Assembly: GCA_025618425.1 (NCBI GenBank)
Contig: CM046837.1
Span: 24,942,393-25,006,392 of the forward strand
From: Heliocidaris tuberculata
Lineage: Eukaryota; Echinodermata; Echinoidea; Camarodonta; Echinometridae
DNA: 64,000 bases
Direction: 5' to 3'
In this document: piece after piece, positions 34,521 through 47,767 of the stretch
Layout of the letters: each line of letters opens with the position of its first letter
Numbering within the stretch: the stretch's first letter is position 1
Translations under genes and position numbers: made by a program
The notes under the pieces: model-generated
The model's database searches: none
Told to the model about the DNA's origin: nothing
The model's input: the letters and a program-made list of their open reading frames with translations, nothing else

Positions 34521-35930
34521 TCATTGAAAATAATACATCGTCTCTCAGAATTTGCCATCAGCAGGCATTCTTATTATGAGATTCTAATCAGGAATACATG
34601 TAACTATTAGTAATTTTGGACACTACTTTGCACATAGATACTAGATAGATAGATGTCATCCTTGATAATAATTCTGCATCTATTCATGCAACTCAACCTA
34701 CTTTTTAGTCCATGATATTTCCCAAAATATTATAGAGGGGTAAACATCAATTAAATTCATTTTCACTCAACATACATGTACATGTAAGCCCATCATCCTT
34801 CTTTTTTTTGAAATTCAAATATTGATACACTGTAGGATAAACAATCCAAGATTGAAAAATTCCAGATTACTGCGATTATGTGTCAAGAGGATTAAGAAAA
34901 CCACTTGAAAATAAACAGATTACTTTACCATTCCATGAAGTTATGCATTATCACTAATTGTATATGAATGACTGCACAAGCCAATTTCATGCACATTTAA
35001 TTCCCTGCCGGGAATCACTCTCGGACCCAGTGTGAAATGTTAATTCAAGTGAGAGATTTGAAGCCATATTCCTCCTCCCCAATTAGTGATCGGTCTAGAA
35101 CTGCAAATTATCACATGTTGGGCCATTGGCCCAACCACATGATGTACATGTTGTAGGCCTACACATGTACTAGTATTGTATGATGCACTACAGGGCTGAC
35201 TACATGTCCATGTAGCATTATTAATGAAACATATGTAATGTACCTTTTGATAAAAGTCACACATAGGAAATATACTTTCTTTTATTTGGGAACACTGGAT
35301 AGTCAGTGTAGCCTACGAACATGGATGAAGTTTTACCAGAATACAAAATGATATGCAGAAAGGGCAGAAAGGGCAGAAAGGGAAAGCAAAACAGGATATG
35401 TTTGTCAACTACATGTACATGTAGGCCTAGGCCCTACAAGTAACTATATTTTTTAGTTCAGATGACTCTAATAACCAAGCTTACCAATTTCTGTAGTTTC
35501 AATAAAGAAGTTCTAAATTTCTGTAAATTCATATGCCCATACATGTACATGTAGGTACATGTTGATATCGCTGTACACAATTTCAGAAACTTGACTATAG
35601 ATACATACATGTATCATAACAAAATGCCTTTTACCTTTATAAGGAAAACCCATCACCTAAACTTATTTTGCTTTGCATTCTTTATGATTCCATGCCAAAT
35701 TGACAGTACTCTCAAATTCAAAATACTATCATTAAACTTCTACCTCTATTTACATGTACACTATAAAGTAAAAGCAATTAGTGAGTAGACTGGTTAACAC
35801 ATGTACATGTACACGTATGCAAGTTACATGTAATTCAAAGTTAACCTGCGTGTGGGCCTAGAATTTCATAAAAATTGTTTCCCCTAATACACTCTTTACT
35901 TTAACCATCTGAATGTCTCACATACACATA
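34521..35930. other. Upstream WASF intron or flank, no gene seen
   Basis: Contains a 10-bp tandem GCAGAAAGG(G) x3 at 35355-35385 and several ACATGTACATGTA runs with AGGCCTA. Confidence 0.45.
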
Positions 35931-36152
35931 GATTTTTTTTTTTTTTGGGGGGGGGGGTTGTTTTTTTTTGTGTTTTTTGCTTTGTTTTTGTTCTAGGGGG
36001 TTTTTGTTTTGTTTTGTTTTGTTTTTGTTTTGTTTTTGTTTTTTTTTGTTTTGTTTTGTTTTTGTTTATGTTTTTTGGTTTGTTTTTTGTTGTTGTTTTG
36101 TTTTGTCTGTTTGTTTTTTTTTTTTTTTTTTTTTTTTTTGGGGGGGGGGGAA
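35930..36152. repeat. T/G homopolymer and (TTTTG)n low-complexity tract
   Basis: Runs of T and G with GTTTTGTTTTG repeats, bounded by poly-T/poly-G on both sides. Open frames here are artefacts of composition. Confidence 0.95.
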
Positions 36153-37548
36153 TTTGTGTTTTCTAATGACATACAATCAATTTTCATGCACCAAAGTATT
36201 TCAGTCTAGTTTTGAGCTGTGGTTATGATACGTACAGTGTATCTGTACATGTGCACGACACCTCTACACTCAAATTTGAAGACCTTTAATTTTTAATGGA
36301 CAGTGACTTGCGTGGTATAATCACGTTGGCTCACAGTTAAACTCATTATCCTGGAAACGAGCAAGTCAGACATTCAGACTGGTAGAAAACACTCCACCAG
36401 TGACACCAAAACTGTATCCCCCCCCCCCCCCCCCCTGTTTGCAGGGGTCCCATGCTGTTTCATTTGACATCCTGTGGTTCTAATCATCTAATGGACATCT
36501 TTTGACAGTTAACCACTTACTGGTTTTACACTCACTAAGTCAGTCTGTTATTTACATCTATCAAGGGGTATACATGTAGACCTCTATCAACAAATATTAT
36601 GATAAAAATCAAGTGCAGGATTCACACTAACTTTTTGTGCTAGGGCAAGATTGTCCTGTATTTTAATCATTTGTCCCGCATCCAGTTCAGACCTGCCTGG
36701 GACGTCACTTGTCAGAATCAATGGCAAAACCAATGGATATAACGGGTATTTACAAATTGATAGACCTATACAAAACTACAAATGGATAATAATCGACAAG
36801 CTGAGGCCATCACCATGAAAATGTCCAAAAAATGGTCTCACATGGATGAGCAAATCAATCAACCATTCAAAAATACAATGCATACCAATAGCTATGCAAC
36901 ACCATAGTCACTCCCCAACATGTACATTACATGTCTACTACTGGACTTGCAGACATTCTTTTCTAACAACGTTCAACTGATTGACAAGTCAGCGCACATA
37001 CTCCGCATCCAGATTCCAGAATATGAGGACATGATGTGTGTAGTCTGAAAACAAACAGAATTGATTTCTGTCGTGCATCATCAATAAACAATAACGAGTG
37101 CACGTATTATGATTGTAGGGCCTCGATACAAATTTAATCACGATCAGTACCATGATTCCAGGTACTTGTACATGTACATGTGTATGGGCATATTGAATGT
37201 TACTACATGTACATGTACATGTATTTCCAGTGCAAGTTTGAAACTTGACATTTATACTAGATACAATTACAATATCCATGCACTTTGTAAAATTCATAGT
37301 TTTCATTACAATTGGACAGATGACTTTTTGCTCCATGTATATACACATCTAAATTACACCAAGATGTATGGTGAGAAGTAAAAGAATAACTTTCTCTTTT
37401 TTTTCCTTTTTTTTTGGCAGTTTTATGATTCACTGTGAAAAAGTGAGACTTTTTCAGGAGCAATCTTCAATTTCTCTTTTTTCCCCAGAACTCTTTTGAA
37501 GCTTAACAAAACTAAATGTACTTGTAATTTTGCATGCAAGTTGAATCA
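36153..37548. other. No gene seen
   Basis: Poly-C at 36418-36435, ACATGTACATGTACATGTA at 37204-37222; otherwise unassigned. Confidence 0.45.
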
Positions 37549-37686
37549 GGGGAGTGTTTCATCAAGCATTTTGTCAGTGATTTTTACCAACAAATTTGCT
37601 CTCAGCCAATCAGATGCAAGGACTTCAGAAGCTTATAACAGCTGTCGGTAAAAATCACAGACAAAACACTTGATGAAACGCTCCTC
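37549..37686. mobile_element. 138-bp hairpin MITE
   Basis: Arms GGGGAGTGTTTCATCAAGCA and (right end, reverse complement) AGGAGCGTTTCATCAAGTG, continuing to GTGATTTTTACC, enclose CTCTCAGCCAATCAGATGCA. The core is shared with 10135-10282. Confidence 0.8.
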
Positions 37687-40518
37687 TGATCTCCACTCCT
37701 ATGAAGGCTAGCTTTAAATGTACAGTAGGCTTATTATGGACATACATGTACATGTAAGCCTATAAAGATGTATGTAGGCCTACACATATTTGCACTAACG
37801 GTAATGAGGAAAAACTAGAAACGTGTACGTCTGGTCTGCGTTGGGAGACACATCGACCTGTCGATATGTCAGAGTTGACTTGATGTTCATATGATACCCT
37901 CCTTTGGGAGGCTTGATGCAGACAGATTCTTACACATCAACATATGACATATGAATCAAATGATTTCAATTAATTATCTCCCAAGACAGCAACAGAACTG
38001 CTTGAATATCCATCCACATTTCACTCAATGCATTAGCCTTTGTATATGAGCCTGTGTACATGTACCATGGGTCTGGAATATTCAAAGAACGATGTACATG
38101 TATGTACATGGGCAACTTCTTCAGATTTGATATTATAAATAATATGAACTACAAGGGTAAAATCAAGTAATCACTTGTTGTACCATTGTATGGAGACGTG
38201 GACAAGTGTCGGCCTACATGAATATACATGTACATGTAGTTACAGGTGTAGTACATTACAAATGCTCAGTATGTACATGTACATTGGGGGAGGGGGGGCA
38301 GCTACATAAAGTTGACCCCAAAAGTTGATAAAGAACATGTACATGTACATCATTTTGAACTACACCTGGCTGTATGCTCCCAAATAATCCATAAATTTTC
38401 CTTCACAGAAGAAAATCTGCTCCATAAGAATTCCGAATTACATTCATATACACATGTAGAGTACATGTAGATGCTCTGGTATGCAGACACTTAAGATAAA
38501 ATCCAATTTTATAACTCTTTATTCCAGAATGATTTTCAATTTCTACCCAAATAATGGAAGTTCATATTGTTACTGTTTGAGTAAAAATATAATACCGGAA
38601 AAAATAAAGAGTTGCCATGGTAATATTAATATTTCATTTTCCTTTTTGGAGCCAGTTTAGACCTCAATGGAGAGTTCGCGCGTGCATCATTTGTGCGCGA
38701 GCTGAGCACAATCCCATCAGCCCGAGCCAGAGTCCCACGCCAGAGCTCCACACGTGCAATCCGGCTGCACACCAATGCAGCAATATCTGACACTGACATC
38801 ACCATTCGCACGGAGCTTTTGCCGTGGTGCACCGGTATGTCAAACACACTGTATATCGATGACTGCAACTAGCGATCGGACACTTCTGAGCTTGCGACAT
38901 ATGAAAAATCCTGATCTAAAATTGAAAAATAATTCAGCTTTATTTTTCAAAACCCTATTTCCTTAATTACACACTTAAAGGTATCGTACAGTAGTGGGAA
39001 AGGTGGCGCTTTGGATATTTAACTACTTTGTCAGCTGGAATGGAATTACTACATATACTGTTGTGAAATGATTAATTTCGAACGTAGGTGACGTTTGTTT
39101 GAAGAAAAATGGTTTAGAAATGGCTAAAATATCCCCCAAAAAATAAACATCGAATTACAAGCGCGGTACCGCGTTGACAGTTCACACACATGTAAACAGT
39201 GTGTGCGAACCGCTGTGCGCCATTGAGCCGGGAGCATCGGGGTAGGTGGTCCTTAGCGAGGGTATAAGGTAACCGTTGATATTCGATCATTTGAATTATT
39301 TTACTGAAAATCACCAGAAATCATGAATAGAATACCGGATTATCTCACTCATGTATCTTTTTATGCAAGCCGAACAATATGAGACTGTTTTTGAGCAGTT
39401 TCATGCCAACTTTCATTTTGCTACCACTACTACTGTTTAAAACCTTTAAGAAAGGCATATTTTCAAATTTTTCAATTTTTCATAGCGGGAAGTTGGGAAC
39501 GCCAAGTGTATCGCTAAAAATGTGATATTTATGGATACTTTTTTCATGGCCACTGCTGTTTTTCTTTGACTTTGGTAATGTACCCTGTGTGTGTGATATG
39601 TGATGTATTATGATTTTACATGTATGTATAATTATGTATTTTAAAGTGATTTTGCAATGCAAACGATGGACCGGCCGCACACCAGCTACTGGCCGCACAC
39701 AGCAGAATCTACTCTAGGCATACATGTACATGTACCGTACTTACATGTATATCTTGGCTATTACATGTAGATACACAGGTACATGTATGTACATGTAGTC
39801 ATGTACATGTTCATCACACCCCTTTTATTGTGGTGTCCAGGATAAAGGATGTGTCCAGAATAAAGGATGCTTTCAGAGAATTTCTCCTTGGTACAAGCAT
39901 GACTCAGAAGCACAACTGATGACATCCAGGATTATTGTACACAATTACATGCACACGTACATGTACATGTACATGTATGTACAAACTGTACATGTAGTCT
40001 ACCTGGTTGGTTGAATGCAATCCCTTCAAGTCAATATTGTTTACTCAGTACTCACATAAACTGTACATACAAATTAATATTTATGCCTACAATGTACAAG
40101 CCTCTACAAATACAGAACTCAAGGACTACTAACTACATGTACTTCTTTTCTTTCTCACCACGTACTGTACATGTCGTCTACATGTACAATGAATCTTCTC
40201 ACAATGACTCTTTCAATATCTTCCACTATTATTTCTTAACATTGAAGTCTCTTGTCCTCCTGATTCTGAACAATCACCATTTCTACCACAATTCTCTGAA
40301 CAATATCATACATGTGCATATAGGTGCGAAATGAAAACTTCTTCTGGTAAAATGACTAATCATTTTGGCATTGTGTAGAGACTAGAGATCAATGTCAATA
40401 TATTCCTTTTTCTCTCTAAGATAGTAGCCGAGGTCTCATGGTACTAATTGAATGGGATACTGTCATGCTGTCTCTCTCTCTCTCTCCAAGAGCTACGTAC
40501 ACATTCATTTCTTCTGTA
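37687..40518. other. No gene seen; CpG-richer patch at 38640-38900
   Basis: Rich in ACATGTACATGTA runs (37740, 38230, 38340, 39720-39990). The patch at 38640-38900 has many CG dinucleotides and an open minus-strand frame of 80 codons, but no recognisable protein motif. (TC)n at 40472-40488. Confidence 0.4.
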
Positions 40519-41110
40519 TTAAAGGGCAATCCAACCTTGGTAATAAGATGATTTGTGTGAAAGCAGAAAAATAAGAAAAACAGGATGGTGAAAGTTTGAA
40601 AGAAATCGGACAAGGACTAAGAAAGTTATGGATGTTTGAAAAATGAGATCACTACATCTATGCGAATCTCAAATTGGCAATTTGGAGAGTCAATGGTGAC
40701 ATTTTTGTGGACAACTCTCCCATTTGTCGTACACAAAAATATCATTAATTTGCGGTTTTCTTCGAGGCGCTTTTACCCTCGGGGCTGTACTCAAAATATA
40801 TTGGAGATAGCATATTGTTATAGGTCTTCATGAACGAAAAGATCCTACTGAGTTATGCATTTTGAAAAAAGGTGACATTTTAGTCATTTTGTGTGTTAGA
40901 GCGAATGAGGGAGTTGTCCACAGCTACATCACAGTGATATTACCTATTCGGCCAATTTGAAATTCCCATAAGCATAGTGATTACAACTTTCTAAAATTCA
41001 TAACTTTCTTATTGCTTGTCCGATTTCGTTCAAATTTTCACCAATCTGCTTCTCTGATTTTTCCTCTTTCTTTCAAAGCAACTTGCTATTAAGGTTGGAT
41101 TTCCCTTTAA
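40519..41110. mobile_element. TTAA foldback element, family D
   Basis: 592 bp, TTAAAGGGCAATCCAACCTT at the left and, reversed, TTAAAGGGAAATCCAACCTT at the right. Most of each arm pairs with the other. A related fragment (CTCAAGGCAGTACTCAAAAT) is at about 58981-59050. Confidence 0.85.
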
Positions 41111-41188
41111 CACCTAAGTTCCTTTCATTGTATTCTGATGTCTCCTACGTGTGTACATGTATTACATGTAGCCTTGTTCATACAATAT

Positions 41189-43058
41189 CAGGGTTCTTGC
41201 TAATTTTTCTGATAGCAGGTAATTTATCATTCACAGGTGGTTACTCCAAAAAAGCAACAGGGGTCTGGGGGCAGTGAAGCCCCCAGCGGGGTCCAGGGGC
41301 AGCGCCCCTAGCTTTTGCAAGAATTGATAAGGTAAAATCGTCCATTCTTCCAATCTTCCAGACCCTACATGTACAAGGAAATTACTTCTTTTAAATAAAG
41401 AACAAGGCAACACTAAACAGGTTTAAAATGCCAGCTCAGATGACATTGGTGTTATTTTATTTAAAATCCATGTTGTTCAGAAAGTGAATGCATGATTTTT
41501 TTTTTATATCTGCAGCTATTCTTGATATCCTACAGTCATATGATTTGCACAAGTGAATGAACATAATGAACTCTCATGATTATGATCAAATTTACCACAC
41601 TGCAGCGTTACAAAAAGGCTAGGATTACCGTAAATAACGTATAAACCGCTGTCGTTAAATTAAACGCACCCCCAACTTTCGACCCCCTGAGCAAAAAAAT
41701 TAATTAAAAAAAATCATGATAAATTCAAGTCATGTTCTTATCAAAATGGCAAAATCTAGAGGCAAAAGCATAAAGAAATGATTTAGAAAAGTGTAAAACA
41801 AAATTGTACTTTAATTGGTTGTTTCCTGTTTTTTAACTCATTTTCAAAGTCGTTGAACTCTTCGAATCTGAGTCGTTGACCAAAATAAGGCTTGCTCTAA
41901 AGACGTGACAAGCCCTTATCAAAGTACAGATACGGTACAGATTCGTGATCGATCCCAAAACATTTGAAGTTTCCCTCATTTCATACCCATGCAGAGGTAG
42001 GTTTGCTCCCCTGCTCCAGCGGCCCAGCAAGTTTGCAAGTTCTGCTAAAATGAGAGAAACGTCTCTGCACATAGCTATTGCATAAATTAATTTGCATACT
42101 AGCTCAACCAATGCGCATTGGTTGAGCTAGTATGCAAATTAATTTATGCAGAAGCCATGTGCAGAGACTATTCTCTCATTTTAGCAGAATGTGCAAACTC
42201 TCTGGGCCGCTGGAGCAGGGGGAGCGAACCTGTGGAGCGAACCTACCTCTGCATGGGTATGAAATGGGGGAAACTTCATACGTTTTGGGATCGATTATTT
42301 TGTTGAAAAACCTTGCGCCATAATCTCTTCAAACATGAAACTTCTGTGATAGTTCTTGGATTTAGCTAGGAATATTTTCTAAAGCAAGGTATCAGTTTGC
42401 CTTTATCTGTATTGTTATTGTGTGTTTTGTGATGTTTTCTTTCATTTTGATGGTGATTAATAATACGATCACAAATCTTTACTTTGACAAGCGTTACGTC
42501 TCGAAGCCTTGCTTGGTCCAGTGATAACTCCTTGCTTGGTCAATGGACTTGAATTTTGGGTAGCCCTCATTGAGAGTAAAGCTGCCACCGTGGTTTAATT
42601 GTGCCGGGTTTGTGTCACGGCATGAACCTGTTTGTGGGTTGTATGTATACGCAAGTTAGGCTTTTGATTTTAACATCAAAATTAATTTGTAAAAATATGT
42701 CGTAGCATTTAGACTTACAAAACAGTAAATGAATTCTCTTTGATCATATAAACAGGACCTTAGCCCCTTAGATTATTGTCAGTTTTGGTGATATATGACT
42801 CTTCATTTGTTTTGGGCTTTTTTAAGCCCAGCATCGTGTATTACCCGCAACCCCGACTTATGCTTATTCCGCACTAGCCCTCGTCGAGTCAGTTTAGTTT
42901 TGTCTTCTTGCTTTCTCGATCTCTCGCTCATTGGCTGTGTTTAGAGCTGTTTCTTCCCGTTTCTTTACGACCGCTTTCACAACACTGCTGTGAAGCTTGT
43001 GTAAACTGAAATTTGAAATAGCGACTTGTTGAATTGAATCGAGACTGATTTTATATAA

Positions 43059-43092
<34 letters not shown>

Positions 43093-43172
43093 TTTTGTGA
43101 GGCCACAGCCGGTTACGATCGGCGTTACAGCCGGAAAAAATAGCCGGTTACCGGCTATTAACAAGAACCCTG
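41189..43172. mobile_element. hAT-like element, CAGGGTTCTTG ends, 6-bp duplication
   Basis: CAGGGTTCTTG and its inverse CAAGAACCCTG bound 1984 bp, flanked on both sides by CAATAT. The interior carries a palindrome at 41948-42295 and GC-rich AGCCGGTTA repeats near the right end. No transposase. Confidence 0.8.
41948..42295. repeat. Palindrome with no spacer, arms about 170 bp
   Basis: The axis is at about 42114/42115 in CCAATGCGCATTGG. Both arms contain GAGCTAGTATGCAAATTAAT and GGGCCGCTGGAGCAGGGG. The right arm has an extra GGAGCGAACCT(GT) duplication. Confidence 0.9.
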
Positions 43173-43193
43173 CAATATACATGGTAAACTGCT

Positions 43194-43609
43194 TTAACCC
43201 TTTCAGGACAGGAATTGTTAAAAGGGCTAAACTGATCACATTTTATGCTTCAAATTGGCAACAATAATATTATTCTTTTAGTGCTACATAGTTCGAATAG
43301 GGTGTACTGTCTTTGAAAACAATATACATGGTTATAGATTTTGTTGATAAGTTGAAAAAATGCCAATTTTCATGAAAAATAATGATTTTGAACCTTTCAA
43401 TGTGTTGCCAATTTAAGGATTTTAAAGCTTATTCTCATTTCTAAAATTCCTGGCATCAAATGCAATATGGTTATGCAACAAAAATGAAAATAGTGTGTAC
43501 AGAAATTTTCGCTCTTTCTACTCATGCATCTTGTTGATTTTTCAGATCTCTGAATCTACAGTTATTGAGCCAAACCACAAAATGTGGGCAATTGTCTCGA
43601 AAGGGTTAA
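43194..43609 (-). mobile_element. piggyBac-like MITE family A, copy 4 (reverse)
   Basis: 416 bp, TTAACCCTTTCAGGACA to TGTCTCGAAAGGGTTAA, 21 bp from the neighbouring hAT-like element. Confidence 0.9.
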
Positions 43610-43710
43610 GAAACAACGGCAGCAAAATAAAAAGCATAATCCTATGTGGGGGTGAAAAAAAGGAGATGCAAGCAATAAAGACAAATACGCTTTACATCTA
43701 CATGTATCTG

Positions 43711-43913
43711 GCTGTATAACCAGAAACTTTTGCATGCATTTAGTGTTCGCAAATTTTGTGAGTGGTTTAGACTCAAGAAAGTTTCATGCTGTGAAATTAT
43801 TGAATTACAACTTGCACAACTCTGAAATTTCGCAATTAAAAAAAGTTTCTTGCTGTGAAAATGGCTGTCGTTTATAAGTTTCATGTCATGAACATTTCGG
43901 GTTTTACAAGATA
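43711..43913. mobile_element. Diverged relative of the 5290-5528 MITE
   Basis: TATAACCAGAAACTTTTGCA at the left and CGGGTTTTACA at the right, with GTTTCATGTCATGAA-type internal repeats. Boundaries approximate. Confidence 0.45.
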
Positions 43914-44513
43914 GTTATAAGATACAAAAGTGTCAAGAGCACACCTCTCATGTCATGTTATTACGCCACAGCAGGGGGGGGTTTTCAGGTGGTTTTCCCT
44001 GTGATTGAACGAGGCTCAAAGCTCTTGTCTACTGAGAAAAGGTGGATAAGTTGTCTTGTCGTCGAATACAATGTCCAAAGTACAACATATCTTACTGTTC
44101 AAAGCAATGGGTGGATAATATTGTGTGTTTTGCAATGTTTGAACAGTGAGTCAGGTCACCTGAGCCACTACATGTAGATTTGAATCCACTGCATTTAACT
44201 TGAATCATAAATAAATGGATGCAGATGATGTACATGTCCATGCACATGTACAAATGAAGTGTGCAATACTACAATTTCAGACTGAAGACAACTTGTCCAA
44301 GGGATCATCATATGAAACTACGACTGGGAAACCAGGGAAGTGGAATTGGTCAAACATAAAGAAAGTAGGAGATGTACATGCAAAGCATTGTGAATTACCT
44401 GTTTGTTTTCATTTGTTTTCCTTTATTCAAATAAGCCATTCAAATGAATTCAATTCAATTCTTTTCACTTCCACAAAAAGGTCCATATTCTCCTAAGTAA
44501 TACTGCACATATA
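43914..44513. other. No gene seen
   Basis: Unassigned sequence; a TTCAATTCAATTC-type tail at 44450-44462 may be a retroelement end. Confidence 0.4.
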
Positions 44514-47500
44514 CACTACTGCTCAAAAGTAATTGCTCGGTTAGGGAGAAATTTCCCTTACCGCGTCCCTATGCTCGGTTAAGGGAACGAGGAATTTCCC
44601 CAAGATCATGATTTTCTTCCCGTGCGCACCGTTATAACCGAACGCTTCCCGGTACGCTCTCCATGACCAACAAATACAATGGCTTCGTTTTTATATCTAC
44701 ATGTATACCGTAAGTGACATGACGTATGCGACTTACGTATCGCACACAGAACACTGTCACAACACAAATGAAACAGAATTGGGTTCGGCTCAATTCATGC
44801 CAAATACGAAAAAAATGCAACACGGAGGCACAAAATTCCGTGAAAAAATACAGTTACACCATGTAAAAGATAATGACATTGAATTTACAGAAGGGTGTAA
44901 AAGAAAAAATAGGAGCAGGAACTGCACGTAAACCCACGAAAACTCACACGCTGACAATCGGTAGGGGATAGTTATTCGCTGCGCCTCATGCGTCTTCGCT
45001 TTCCACGTAGGAGTACATGTACGAAGGTATGGCAGCAGCGAACGCTGGTCTCCCATCCAACTCACAGAACTCCTAAAGACGTCTTTAGGAGTTCTGTGAT
45101 CCAACTACTAACCGGGCCTAATGCTGCTTGACTTTGTATCACTGATCTACGGGGTGAAAAAAAAAAAATTTAAATCGATTTTTATTTTCCCTTAGAGATC
45201 AGTGTTCGGTATACATGCGGAGGTTATCGCTACATTTTTATTCTCAATTTGAAGAGTGTTTATAATTTGCACAGCGCACGTACCGGTGCTCATTACGTCT
45301 ACATTACAATGATTTAATACGGCGATTCTTGATCTTCAAATAGGCTCGGAGAGTGCTTCTTAGCTTACGGTATGCTATGCACAATTTATTTTTGGTTATC
45401 AGCATGAAGCTACATCAGATAGGGCGGCCCCATTTTTTTTTGGGGGGGGGGCGACTTTATCGGATATTGTCGCCCTCGAAAACATGATTTCTCAGACTTT
45501 CGGGGTAGGCACTTCAGGTGAAAATTAACTAATGGCCTGTTGGCCTGAATTCTTCACTCGTGATGTGAGCCAATGCTTACGATTTACAGAACATTTTGAA
45601 TTTTGGAATTCTGACCACCACAAGCCTAGATATTTATTATTAGTAATTTATGTGATAATTAAGAAATCAGGCTTTTTCACGGACAAAATCCAATGCAGAA
45701 ATCTTATTATTTTCTTTGTTTGACAATGGCACAATTACAATACTGGAGCCTAGCGCCGATGGGCCATTTTGGGGAAAAATTGGACTCCAGTTGTGCCTCG
45801 ATTAGGCTATGGTTTAGATATATAATATGCATTGATTTTGTCAAACAGATGGTTGATTATGACCAAACACTTCTAATACTGTATTTTTCATAATAGATGA
45901 CGAATGACTTATTTAATAATTAAAAATGTATAATTAATGAGTATATTTTGCATCATTAACAAGTAAAGAAAAAAGTATATTTTTTAAATTTAAAGAAAGT
46001 ATATTTTTAAAAGCTCCTTCTTGTTCGACATAATGTTCTTGAAATGCCAAATGCAAAATTTCATGTTCAGTCTGTTCAATTATTAAATAAGCAATTATAT
46101 AAAAACAAAAATAATATTTCAAATTTTCCCCTATAAAATAATGATTTTTTTTTTTTTGGGGGGGGGGGGGGAGTTTTATTCCTATTTGAAAATGCCAAAC
46201 AAAAATGTTGTGCTGTCACATATCAATTCAGTAAGTCAAAATGATTAACTTATTCATTAAATAAAAATGATAAGAATTATGAGTGATGTTTGCATAATTA
46301 CATATATAAATTAACTAGTGATTATTAATGAGTATTTTGTTAAAGCTTTATTTCTATGGATACTGTGTACAAATAATTTCCACAGTACATATACGATTAG
46401 AAAAAGGAAAAAAAATACACTCCAAATCCAATGATCATAATGAGCTAATAATTGATATGATAGACTACTGCCTTTTCTATTGATTGTAATTTTCACTCTT
46501 GATCACAGTGTGTACTGTGTACATCGAAATTGTTATTGTTTATATTTGTATTCGATATTTGAAATATGTAATGTATATTTTCAATTGTAATGTTCATTAC
46601 AGATTTCTGTCGTATTATGAAATAAATTCATTCACAAAATACGTATGGTTTACTTATTCAGACCTTTATAAAAAATATATATACATATTTACACCAAATG
46701 ACAGCAAACCCACTTGTCAATCATAAAATATTTTCTATTAGTATAACATCCATTAATGTAATAAGTACTACGATATAGAAATCATAATTCATATGTCACA
46801 CTAATCAAGTTAAAATGTCATTTTCGGCAACAATAATACGATCCCCACACATTGATGGGTCTGAATTTCTAGACTACACACGCCAAAAGCGACAGTGCGG
46901 ATATAGCATTTTGCACGCAGTATTTGGCTCACGGAACACCCGGCACAATCATTCGGCAAGCTCAAAAACATTAGCAACGAACAGGTATTTCGTCAAGCTA
47001 TTCACTACCGAAATCACAGGAAACTTCCACGAAATGAAGTTGAATATACAGTTTCATTACTAACAAAGTTTCCTTAAAATCTGACAACAATTTATCAGCG
47101 TATCTCAACGAAGAAATATATAAAACGCTGGCAAACGATGAAATCCCCACATGTGTCAAGGGAAACTTTGGTGATCGAATCTCCGATATATTAGGAAGAC
47201 ATACGAAGTCAATTTTTATATTTTTGACCAATCAGAATCAGCGGAATAAAGAAAGAATTTGCCCGAATTTGCTCAGATCGTGCCAAAGGCCGCCCCGAAA
47301 TGCGGCCGAAGCGAAGACTTCGAAACATCGCACCAAACTAGCTTTGTGTAAATGGCATGCATGGAGGTCGCATTCACTGCCATGCGATCGCGAGTGATCA
47401 CGGTCAGAGCTGCTGTACATGTACTGTCCGTACTTTCTCTCGAAAGTGCCTATTCGGGGGCTTTTTTTGGTCATTTCGGGGTCGAATTCGCCAGCCACCC

Positions 47501-47767
47501 CAAGTATTTTTCACACTGAAGCTCACGAACCATGCTTCGGAGTTGACGTTACAACTGATATTAATTTGGCTGGGCTTAGCCGGTGACCACATCGCCATGC
47601 ATGTTTGAAGCAAACTCGTAGTGGGAAGCTTCCTGGTACGCACGCTAAAGGGAAGCACCGCTAGATTGAAACGTTACGCTTCCCGCTACCCGCTTCTTTG
47701 TTTCGGTGCACACTGATCGGGCCTCCCGTTTCCCTAACCGAAGAGCAATTACTTTTGAGCAGTAGTG
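44514..47767. mobile_element. 3.25-kb Tc1/mariner-type nonautonomous element
   Basis: CACTACTGCTCAAAAGTAAT (continuing TGCTC and, after a 2-base offset, GGTTAGGGA) at the left and the exact inverse at the right, flanked by TA on both sides. TA target and CA-start fit Tc1/mariner. No DDE transposase frame is seen; the interior is CpG-rich near both ends and AT-rich in the centre (45880-46800). Confidence 0.8.
45063..45098. repeat. Perfect 36-bp palindrome
   Basis: ACAGAACTCCTAAAGACG is followed directly by its reverse complement; inside the 44514-47767 element. Confidence 0.95.

Noticed and set aside
35945..36228. F/C/V-rich membrane-like frames
   Set aside because: Translation of T/G low-complexity sequence.
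38626..38868. 80-codon minus-strand frame in a CpG-richer patch, considered as a promoter or exon
   Set aside because: No protein motif recognised and no good donor; kept only as a compositional note.
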